Assembly: GCF_963666675.1 (NCBI RefSeq)
Contig: NZ_OY762929.1
Span: 4,466,001 to 4,530,000 of the forward strand
Length of the DNA stretch: 64,000 bases
Reading direction: 5' to 3'
Origin: an uncultured Desulfobacter sp.
GTDB taxonomy: Bacteria; Desulfobacterota; Desulfobacteria; Desulfobacterales; Desulfobacteraceae
Below, in pieces: positions 55,117 to 62,841 of the stretch. Both the position numbers and the translations under genes were made by a program. Position 1 is the stretch's first letter, and each line of letters starts with the position of its first letter. A model generated the notes under the pieces. That model saw nothing but the letters and a program-made list of their open reading frames with translations. It was not told the origin of the DNA and searched no databases.

Positions 55117-55135
55117 ACACGTCAATACATTTTTA
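55117..55135. promoter_or_regulatory. Candidate operator upstream of XRE/PBP regulator
   Basis: ACACGTCAATACATTTTTA, 18 of 19 bases as at 5182-5200 before modABC. A related ACGTCATCAATG starts 20 bases later (55139), making a direct repeat spaced by about two helical turns, as for a dimeric repressor controlling its own gene. Inference. Confidence 0.45.
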
Positions 55136-55217
55136 TCAACGTCATCAATGTTCTATTTTTTTCATATATATTCTATGGTATAGTTGCAGCATCCTGAAAC
55201 AATAAGAGAGTAGCAAC

Positions 55218-56345
55218 ATGGCCAAAACAGCAAACCGCACATTCAACGTTTCATGCCGTCTCAAAGAGCTGCGGAACCGAAAAAAAATGACCCAGTCCGA
55301 ACTTGCCGGACTTGTGGGCATAAAACGCCAGGCCGTTTACGACATTGAAGCAGGCCGTTACCTGCCCAATACCGGTGTTGCCCTTGCCATGGCCCAGGTA
55401 CTGGGCTGCCGGGTGGAGGATATCTTTTATCAGGCCACGGGCCGGGCCCGGGATGTGGTCCTGGTGGATGAAGAATTTGCCTGGGGCTCCCGGGTGAACA
55501 TTGCCAAGGTCCGGGAACGCCACTTTGCATACCCCCTTGCAGGCACCCATGCCCGGATGGAAGACATGGGCGCTGCGGACGCCTTGCTGGAACCGGGCCA
55601 GGCCAAGGCAAAAATTTTATTACCCGAGGAACGGGTTGCCTCCACAGCCCTGCTTCTGGGTTGTGATCCGGCCTTTTCCGTTTTGGGTCACCGGGTCCGC
55701 GAGACCCCGGGCCATGCCGGCCTGAATGTCAGATTTGCCTCCAGTCAAATGGCTGTCAGCCGGGTCGCATCAGGGCAGGCCCATATCGCAGGAACCCACA
55801 TGCACCCCCGGGGCGGGGGTGATGACGGCAACAAATTTCTGGTCTCCCAGAAAATGAAAGATATTTCAGGCGTCCTGATTGCCTTCTCCGCCTTTGAGGA
55901 AGGACTCCTGGTCGCCCCCGGTAACCCCAAGGGGATTCAGGGCGTTGCCGATCTGGCACGCAAGGATGTCCGGCTGGCCAACCGGGAGGAGGGAGCCGCC
56001 CTTCGCAGTCTTCTGGACGACTTGCTCATAGAAGAAAAAGTGCCTGTCACAGCCATCCAGGGATATGAATACCTGGTCCACAGTCATGCCCAGGGGGCCG
56101 AAGCCGTGCGCCACCACGTCTGTGATGCGGCCCTGGGACTGCGGGCCGTGGCCGTAACCTATGGTTTGGAGTTCATCCCCCTTTCCCATGTCCGCTGTGA
56201 CCTTGTCATCCCTTCGGACCTGATGACCCATCCCGGTGTTGCAGCCGCGTTGGATATCATCCAGACCCGGTCGTTCAGAGAGGAACTGGCATGCCTGCCC
56301 GGCTATGAAACCTCGGACACCGGCCGTATTATTGCAGAATTGTAA
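55218..56345 (+). CDS. XRE-type regulator with periplasmic-binding-like sensor domain
   Basis: 375 residues. Residues about 10-70 are a Cro/C1-type helix-turn-helix (LKELRNRKKMTQSELAGLVGIKRQAVYDIEAGRYLP). From about 90 on is a solute-binding-like domain (VLGHRVRE, ASSQMAVSRVASGQAHIAGTHMHP, NREEGAALRSLLDDLL, CDAALGLRAVAVTYGLEFIPL, ACLPGYETSDTGRII). This domain is related to molybdate-binding proteins and occurs in regulators of oxyanion uptake and molybdoenzymes. The 19-bp motif shared with the modABC upstream region supports such a role. Confidence 0.83.
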   Translation: MAKTANRTFNVSCRLKELRNRKKMTQSELAGLVGIKRQAVYDIEAGRYLPNTGVALAMAQVLGCRVEDIFYQATGRARDVVLVDEEFAWGSRVNIAKVRERHFAYPLAGTHARMEDMGAADALLEPGQAKAKILLPEERVASTALLLGCDPAFSVLGHRVRETPGHAGLNVRFASSQMAVSRVASGQAHIAGTHMHPRGGGDDGNKFLVSQKMKDISGVLIAFSAFEEGLLVAPGNPKGIQGVADLARKDVRLANREEGAALRSLLDDLLIEEKVPVTAIQGYEYLVHSHAQGAEAVRHHVCDAALGLRAVAVTYGLEFIPLSHVRCDLVIPSDLMTHPGVAAALDIIQTRSFREELACLPGYETSDTGRIIAEL

Positions 56346-56911
56346 TATAAAACACCCGTAAGCCCATTAAAACGGCATATGCATTAAATTAATGCATTTT
56401 CCCTAGCGTTTCTCTTTATTTTCACAATTACGTTTTTGCTTCTACAGGCCCATAAAAGCGCAAAATTGTTATTTTATTTGTTGCACAGCATACTTAATTC
56501 ATCTTTACCCATCGGGGTTATGATCCATATAACAGCCATGGGCTGACCTGACATATCAGCACTGAAGGACAGCCCACAACGAAAGTTGAAAGAACTCAGT
56601 AACTTACTGAGCTCTTTCATATAAACCACTCAATTTTTAAGATATAATTTTTAAATCATCTCTAAGATCATTTTATCTAAACAAAGGCACGCTTTGTGCA
56701 TATTTAAAATCTTATTAAAAAAATGTTGAAAAGCAGCTAAAAATGGAATAGATGCTCCGGTTTTTAAGGTTTACACCGATATTTTCACAACGAACAAACA
56801 GACAATAATGTTGAATAAATTTTACACTTCTAAAAAACGACAAAGGTGCAGTCTTCGCTGCCCCCCTTGGACAACCTTGGTGCCTGAACAAGAAAGTTGT
56901 TGGAGCCGATC
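56346..56911. other. Gene-free region with one repeat copy
   Basis: 566 bases; besides the repeat at 56528-56623 I see no gene or RNA. The last 280 bases should carry the promoter of the ATP-grasp/alpha-E/transglutaminase operon, but no clear promoter match stands out. Confidence 0.5.
56528..56623 (+). repeat. Two-hairpin repeat, copy 9
   Basis: TATAACAGCCATGGGCTGAC...GACAGCCCACAACG, then GAAAGAACTCAGTAACTTAC...GAGCTCTTTC and ATATA. Compared with copy 8, stem bases change in pairs (GGGCTG/CAGCCC against GGGCCG/CGGCCC; CAGTAA/TTACTG against CAATA/TTATTG). Confidence 0.85.
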
Positions 56912-58342
56912 ATGAAATTTTCAAATTATAAACCGACAGAATACTATGATGAACTCTTCCACGAGGACGGTACTGTCAGGGACGGGGCCCAAAAGCTCAT
57001 CAATCAAATCGAATCCCTGCCTGAAAATGCCCTGTTACTAAAGCAGCAGTCTGCGGAATCCGCACTTCTACAGTTGGGTAACACCTTTAATGTGTACGGC
57101 AGTGAGGAAGGAACAGAAAAAATCCTGCCCTTTGACATTATTCCCAGAATCATTGAAGGCCGGGAGTGGCAGCAAATTGAAAAAGGACTGCAACAACGGA
57201 TCCATGCGTTGAACCTGTTCCTCGAAGACATTTACAACGATAAAAAAATTATTAAGGACAAGGTGGTTCCCGAAGACCTGATCCTGTCCTGCGCGGCGTA
57301 CCGCAAACAGATGGAAGGATTTACTCCCCCAAAAGGCATCTGGTGTCATGTTACGGGTACGGATTTGATCCGGGATACGGACGGCAAGTTTTATGTCCTT
57401 GAGGACAATCTGCGCTGCCCCTCCGGCGTCTCCTATGTACTTGAAAACCGCCAGGTTCTAAAACGCACCTTCCCAGAAGTGTTTGCAAGTTCCAGGGTCC
57501 GGGCTGTGGATGAATACCCCCACAAACTTTTGGCCACCCTTGAAAATCTATTGCCTGCCACAGGTGCCAACCACAAGATCGGGGTGCTGACCCCGGGCCG
57601 GTATAACTCCGCCTATTTTGAACATTCATTCCTTGCCCAGCAGATGGGTATTGAGTTGGTGGAGGGCCAGGACCTTGTGGTATCCGACGATCAACTTTAT
57701 ATGCGGACCACCAAGGGGCTTTCACCCATTGAAGTACTTTATCGCCGCATTGATGACGATTTTATTGACCCCAAAGTATTCCGGCCCGATTCCATGCTTG
57801 GCATTCCGGGGATTATGTCCGCCTATTTCAAAGGTAAGGTGGCCATGGCCAACGCACCGGGCACAGGGGTGGCAGACGACAAGGCGGTGTACGCCTATGT
57901 CTCCAAAATTATAAAATACTTTCTTGGAGAAGATCCCATTTTACCCAATGTGCCCACCTATGTGTGCTGGGATGACAAGGACCGGGCCCACGTGCTTGAA
58001 AACCTGGATAAATTTGTGGTCAAGGCGGCCAATGAAAGCGGCGGATACGGTATGATGATCGGTCCCCATGCCGACAAGGCCGAGCGGGAGGAGTTTGCCC
58101 GCCTGATCAAGGCCAACCCCAGGACCTACATTGCCCAGCCCACCATCAGTCTTTCCCAGGTACCCACCATTGTCGGGGACCATTTTGAAGGACGCCATGT
58201 GGACCTTCGGCCTTACGTCCTCTACGGCGAGGATATTTATGTGCTTCCCGGAGGGCTGACCCGGGTGGCGTTGAAAAAGGGATCTCTGGTGGTGAATTCG
58301 TCCCAGGGTGGGGGGACCAAGGATTCCTGGGTTCTAGATTAA
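56912..58342 (+). CDS. Circularly permuted ATP-grasp protein
   Basis: 476 residues from the ATG at 56912 (GGAG upstream; a TTG at 56897 is less likely). Landmarks are LHALNLFLEDIYNDKKIIKDKVVP-type (seen here as LNLFLEDIYNDKKII), YVLEDNLRCPSGVSYVLENR, VLTPGRYNSAYFEHSFLAQQMG, VLYRRIDDDFIDP, FVVKAANESGGYGMMIGP and LPGGLTRVAL. The family is predicted to ligate amino groups to carboxylates with ATP. First of three genes also encoding alpha-E and transglutaminase-like proteins. The homologue at 11833 has alpha-E fused on. Confidence 0.9.
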   Translation: MKFSNYKPTEYYDELFHEDGTVRDGAQKLINQIESLPENALLLKQQSAESALLQLGNTFNVYGSEEGTEKILPFDIIPRIIEGREWQQIEKGLQQRIHALNLFLEDIYNDKKIIKDKVVPEDLILSCAAYRKQMEGFTPPKGIWCHVTGTDLIRDTDGKFYVLEDNLRCPSGVSYVLENRQVLKRTFPEVFASSRVRAVDEYPHKLLATLENLLPATGANHKIGVLTPGRYNSAYFEHSFLAQQMGIELVEGQDLVVSDDQLYMRTTKGLSPIEVLYRRIDDDFIDPKVFRPDSMLGIPGIMSAYFKGKVAMANAPGTGVADDKAVYAYVSKIIKYFLGEDPILPNVPTYVCWDDKDRAHVLENLDKFVVKAANESGGYGMMIGPHADKAEREEFARLIKANPRTYIAQPTISLSQVPTIVGDHFEGRHVDLRPYVLYGEDIYVLPGGLTRVALKKGSLVVNSSQGGGTKDSWVLD

Positions 58343-58373
58343 CTGTTAGGTGGGTAAAAATTAGGGAGATACC

Positions 58374-59357
58374 ATGCTAAGCCGTGTTGCAGATTCCATT
58401 TACTGGATGACCCGTTATATTGAAAGAGCTGAAAATATCGCTCGTTTTATTAATGTAAACCTTAACCTGTCCCTGGATACGGCACCGGAGATTTCCAGTG
58501 CCTGGCAACCCCTGGTGATGACCACAGGCGACCATGAGATATTTGAAAAACGCTACGGCACAGATTATTCCAGGGAAAATGTGATCCAGTTCCTGGCCCT
58601 GGACCGGGAGTACGGCAACTCCATCATATCCTGTGTGGCCGCAGCCAGGGAAAATGCCCGCAGTGTCAGAGAGATCATATCATCGGCCATGTGGGAACAG
58701 ATTAACCGCTCCTACCTTTTACTCAAGGATGCGACTAAAAACAGGGCGCCCAACAAGGACCCCCACCACTTTTTTAAAGACATCACCGCCCTGGGCCATA
58801 TGTTTACAGGCCTGTTACAGGGCACCATATCCCGGGGGGAAGCCTTTCATTTTGCCTTGCTCGGTCAATTTCTCGAACGGGCGGATAAGACCTCCCGGAT
58901 ACTGGATGTTAAATACTTTATGCTGCTGCCCTCGCCCGAAAACGTCAACTCCCCCTACGATGTAATCCAATGGGGTGCCGTGCTTAAATCCACCTCCGGG
59001 TTGGAAATTTACCGAAAACAATTCCACAGGATAATCCCCAAACAGGTGTGCGACTTTTTAATATTTGATCCGGACTTTCCAAGATCCATCCATTGCTGCC
59101 TGGCAAATGCCAAGTGGGCCCTGCAAAAAATCACCGACAGCCCCAGAAATGCCGTTCATAATCCAGCGGAAAAAAGCCTGGGCCGCCTGTGTGCGGATTT
59201 GTATTATTCGGATATTGATGATGTCATTTCCGCAGGCATGCACGAATATCTTGATGGTCTGCAGACAAAAATCAACCAGGTGGGGATTGACATCCGCGAG
59301 GCTTTTTTCAAAATCCCGGACAATCGAATGGAACAAACATCCGGATCAGTCCAATAG
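58374..59357 (+). CDS. Alpha-E domain protein
   Basis: 327 residues, all helical, matching the alpha-E family: MLSRVADSIYWMTRYIERAENIARF, MWEQINRSYLLL, EAFHFALLGQFLERADKTSRILD. Nearly always found beside circularly permuted ATP-grasp and transglutaminase-like genes. It has no known catalytic motif and probably forms a complex with them. Starts 31 bases after the ATP-grasp gene. Confidence 0.92.
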   Translation: MLSRVADSIYWMTRYIERAENIARFINVNLNLSLDTAPEISSAWQPLVMTTGDHEIFEKRYGTDYSRENVIQFLALDREYGNSIISCVAAARENARSVREIISSAMWEQINRSYLLLKDATKNRAPNKDPHHFFKDITALGHMFTGLLQGTISRGEAFHFALLGQFLERADKTSRILDVKYFMLLPSPENVNSPYDVIQWGAVLKSTSGLEIYRKQFHRIIPKQVCDFLIFDPDFPRSIHCCLANAKWALQKITDSPRNAVHNPAEKSLGRLCADLYYSDIDDVISAGMHEYLDGLQTKINQVGIDIREAFFKIPDNRMEQTSGSVQ

Positions 59358-59395
59358 AACGAACCGGATCCATCCTTTAAGGAGTATTTACATCC

Positions 59396-62300
59396 ATGGC
59401 AATTCAAGTGGCCTTGTACCATAAGACCGAGTATAAATATGATCGAAAAATCCAGCTGGGTCCCCAGGTGATCCGGCTCAGGCCGGCCCCCCACTGCCGG
59501 ACCCCGATTTTAAGTTATAACCAGACCGTTTTACCCGATGACCACTTTATCAACTGGCAGCAGGATCCTTTTTCCAACTATCTGTCCAGGCTCAACTTCC
59601 AGGAAACCACCGATCATTTTTCCATTGTGGTGGACCTTGTGGCGGAAATGGTCACCATCAACCCCTTTGATTTCTTCTTGGAAGCGTATGCCCGGGAGTA
59701 TCCGTTTAAATATTCTTCCGAGGTAAAAAAGGATCTGGGGCCGTTTTTACAAAAAACCCGGGTGGGCAGCAAATTCACGTCCTATCTTTCCACGATCAGC
59801 CGCAAAAAGGAAAATACCATCGATTTTCTGGTCCGGGTAAACCAGGATCTGCAACAGGCCATCAAATACAACATCCGCATGGAGCCCAATGTCCAGAGCT
59901 GTGAAGAGACACTGACCAAACTATCCGGATCATGCAGGGATTCGGCCTGGCTCCTGGTCAATATCCTGCGTCACCTGGGACTGGCCTCCCGGTTTGTATC
60001 CGGGTACCTGATCCAGCTTGCCGCCGATGTCAAATCCCTTGAAGGGCCTTCCGGGCCGGAACAGGATTTTACGGACCTGCATGCCTGGGTGGAGGTATTT
60101 TTGCCCGGCGCCGGCTGGGTGGGACTGGATCCCACATCGGGACTTCTGGCCGGAGAGGGCCACATTCCTTTGGCCTGCACCCCGTTTCCCAAGAGCGCGG
60201 CACCGGTCTCAGGCGGTCTTGAGGCGTGCGAGGTGGAATTTTCCCACACCATGCGCGTGACACGCATCCACGAGGATCCACGCTCCACCAAACCCTATCC
60301 CGAAGAGATCTGGACAAAAATACACGATTTGGGATTCCGGGTGGATGAAGAGATTAAAAAAGAGAACATCACCCTGACCATGGGCGGCGAACCCACCTTT
60401 GTGTCAGCCTCGGACATGGATGCCGAGGAATGGAACACGGCCGCCGTGGGGCCCACCAAAAAACTCAAATCCATGGAGTTGCTCCAGCGCCTGCGCGGCA
60501 AATGGGCCCCGGGCAGCCTTCTGCACATCGGCCAGGGCAAATGGTACCCCGGCGAATCCCTCCCCCGCTGGGCCCTGGGCTGTTACTGGCGAAAGGACGG
60601 CAAGCCCCTTTGGAAAAATCAGTCTCTGCTGGCCGATGACACCCTGGACTACAAATTCGGCCCTGACCAGGCAAAGCTCTTGATGCAGACCGTCACCCGG
60701 GTGCTGGGTGTGGATAAAAACTATATCATACCTGCCTATGAAGATGTATTTCACTGGCTGTTAAAAGAGCAGCGCCTGCCGGCAAATGTGACCCCCGGAG
60801 ACTCCCGGCTCAAAGATCCCGAGGAGCGCGCCCGCATGGCCCGGGTATTTGAACAGGGCATCGGTGCGGTCACAGGTTTTGTGCTGCCCATCAAAAAGGG
60901 CTCATGGAAAAGCTGCGCCTGGGACCTGCGTTCCGGCAATTTATTCCTGACACCCGGCGATTCGCCCATGGGTCTTCGTCTGCCCCTGGACAGCCTGCCC
61001 TGGGTATCGCCCAAAAAATATCCCCATGTGGTGGAAGAAGACCCCATGGGCATCCACGGCCCGTTCCCGGATCCGCTGACCTCGGAAGCTGACAAAGAGC
61101 GTTTGCGACGGGCAGAAGAGGCAAAGGACGGCCAGTTCCATCTCCCGGGCAAACCTGGAACCCAAAGCCGGGACGATGTGGTATCACAACGACTTGTGGG
61201 ACTGCCCCCGGACACCGACGAGACCGAGCCGGTCATCCGGACAGCCCTTTGTATCCAGCCCCGGGACGGGCGGCTCTATGTGTTCATGCCCCCCATGGCC
61301 AGTGCGTCCGATTATTTTGAGCTCATTGCCGCTGTGGAACAGGCAGCTGAAATCACAGACTTTCCCGTGATCATTGAAGGATATACACCGCCCTTTGACC
61401 ACCGGATCAATGTATTGAATGTCACCCCGGACCCCGGGGTCATTGAAGTGAACATCCACCCGGCCACCACCTGGGGACAGATGGTGGATGTCACCTGTGC
61501 TCTCTACGAAGAGGCAAGACAGTCGGGCCTGGGCACGGAAAAATTCATGCTGGACGGACGGCATTCGGGCACCGGCGGCGGCAACCACATTGTCATGGGC
61601 GGCCCCAGCCCCGGCCAGAGCCCCTGGCTTGCCCGGCCGGATCTGCTGCGCAGCTTTTTGACATTCTGGAATAACCACCCGTCCCTCTCCTTTCTTTTTT
61701 CAGGGTTGTTCATGGGGCCCACCAGCCAGTCCCCGAGAATTGATGAGGCGCGCCACGACACCCTGGATGAACTGGACATTGCCTTTGCCGAGCTGGACCA
61801 TCAGATGTCATCCTATCAATCCAATTTTCTGCCGGACTCAGACGTCAGCCTGCCATGTCCGCCCTGGCTGGTGGACCGGTTGTTCCGCCACCTGCTCACG
61901 GATCTGACCGGCAACACCCACCGGGCCGAATTCTGCATTGATAAGTTGTACTCCCCGGACTCCGCCTCCGGCCGTCTGGGTCTGCTGGAATTCCGATCCT
62001 TTGAGATGCCGCCCCATGCCCGAATGAGCCTTGCCCAGCAGTTGCTCCTGCGGATATTCATGCTCAAATTCTGGAAAAAACCTTACACGGAGAAGCTGGT
62101 GCGGTGGGGGACAACCCTGCACGACAAATTCATGCTGCCCTTTTATGTGTGGCAGGATTTTTGCGATGTGCTGGCGATTTTGCGCCGGGACGGCCATGAC
62201 CTGACACCGGACTGCTTTCACCCCCACTTTGAGTTCAGGTTCCCCTTTGTGGGCAAAGTGTGCCACTGTGGCGTGGAAATGGAACTGCGCACCGCCATTG

Positions 62301-62785
62301 AGCCCTGGCATGTGCTGGGCGAAGAGCCCGGCGGCGGCGGTACGGCCAGGTATGTGGACTCCTCTTTGGAGCGCATTGAGATCAAGGTCACCGGCTTGAC
62401 GGATAACCGTCACCAGGTGCTTTGCAACGGCCGGCCCGTGCCCCTGCACCCCACGGAGGTCAATGCCCAGTTCGTGGCCGGCGTCCGGTACCGGGCCTGG
62501 CAGCCCCCCTCCTGCCTGCACCCCACCATCGGCGTGCATACCCCGCTGGTCTTTGACCTGGTGGACACCTGGAACATGAGATCCGTGGGCGGCTGCACCT
62601 ATCATGCATCCCATCCCGGGGGAAGAAGTTACGACACCTTTCCGGTCAACTCCCTGGAAGCCGAAGGCCGTCGGATTTCCCGGTTCAGGGACATCGGCCA
62701 CACCCCGGGTTCCATGAAGCACATCCCCCATGAACCTTTAAATCCGAGGTTTCCATACACCCTGGACTTAAGAACCAGACCTTAA
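59396..62785 (+). CDS. Transglutaminase-like / DUF2126 protein
   Basis: 1129 residues. About 1-300 is a transglutaminase-like domain (N-terminal VALYHKTEYKYDRKIQLGPQ; catalytic Cys in SGSCRDSAW, His in DLHAWVEVFLPGAG, Asp in GWVGLDPTSG). The remaining 800 residues are DUF2126 (NITLTMGGEPTFVSASDMD, HIGQGKWYPGESLPRWALG, FMLDGRHSGTGGGNHIVMGG, LEFRSFEMPPHARMSL). The DUF2126 part looks enzyme-like, with conserved His, Glu and Arg clusters recalling glutamine-synthetase-like ligases. AAGGAG precedes the ATG. Third gene of the operon. A shorter, DUF2126-less relative is at 10965. Confidence 0.92.
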   Translation: MAIQVALYHKTEYKYDRKIQLGPQVIRLRPAPHCRTPILSYNQTVLPDDHFINWQQDPFSNYLSRLNFQETTDHFSIVVDLVAEMVTINPFDFFLEAYAREYPFKYSSEVKKDLGPFLQKTRVGSKFTSYLSTISRKKENTIDFLVRVNQDLQQAIKYNIRMEPNVQSCEETLTKLSGSCRDSAWLLVNILRHLGLASRFVSGYLIQLAADVKSLEGPSGPEQDFTDLHAWVEVFLPGAGWVGLDPTSGLLAGEGHIPLACTPFPKSAAPVSGGLEACEVEFSHTMRVTRIHEDPRSTKPYPEEIWTKIHDLGFRVDEEIKKENITLTMGGEPTFVSASDMDAEEWNTAAVGPTKKLKSMELLQRLRGKWAPGSLLHIGQGKWYPGESLPRWALGCYWRKDGKPLWKNQSLLADDTLDYKFGPDQAKLLMQTVTRVLGVDKNYIIPAYEDVFHWLLKEQRLPANVTPGDSRLKDPEERARMARVFEQGIGAVTGFVLPIKKGSWKSCAWDLRSGNLFLTPGDSPMGLRLPLDSLPWVSPKKYPHVVEEDPMGIHGPFPDPLTSEADKERLRRAEEAKDGQFHLPGKPGTQSRDDVVSQRLVGLPPDTDETEPVIRTALCIQPRDGRLYVFMPPMASASDYFELIAAVEQAAEITDFPVIIEGYTPPFDHRINVLNVTPDPGVIEVNIHPATTWGQMVDVTCALYEEARQSGLGTEKFMLDGRHSGTGGGNHIVMGGPSPGQSPWLARPDLLRSFLTFWNNHPSLSFLFSGLFMGPTSQSPRIDEARHDTLDELDIAFAELDHQMSSYQSNFLPDSDVSLPCPPWLVDRLFRHLLTDLTGNTHRAEFCIDKLYSPDSASGRLGLLEFRSFEMPPHARMSLAQQLLLRIFMLKFWKKPYTEKLVRWGTTLHDKFMLPFYVWQDFCDVLAILRRDGHDLTPDCFHPHFEFRFPFVGKVCHCGVEMELRTAIEPWHVLGEEPGGGGTARYVDSSLERIEIKVTGLTDNRHQVLCNGRPVPLHPTEVNAQFVAGVRYRAWQPPSCLHPTIGVHTPLVFDLVDTWNMRSVGGCTYHASHPGGRSYDTFPVNSLEAEGRRISRFRDIGHTPGSMKHIPHEPLNPRFPYTLDLRTRP

Positions 62786-62794
62786 CCTTACGAT

Positions 62795-62835
62795 AAAGTC
62801 CATCCGGAAAAATGATCAACTTCCGGATGGACTTT
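62795..62835. terminator. Bidirectional Rho-independent terminator
   Basis: Perfect 15-bp stem AAAGTCCATCCGGAA / complement (62795-62809, 62821-62835), 11-base loop, then CTTTAT on the plus strand. It separates the convergent DUF2126 gene and priA. Confidence 0.85.
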
Positions 62836-62841
62836 CTTTAT

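Noticed and set aside
61838..62731. Long antisense open frame under the DUF2126 gene
   Set aside because: Shadow of a strongly coding gene; composition is not protein-like and no start context exists.
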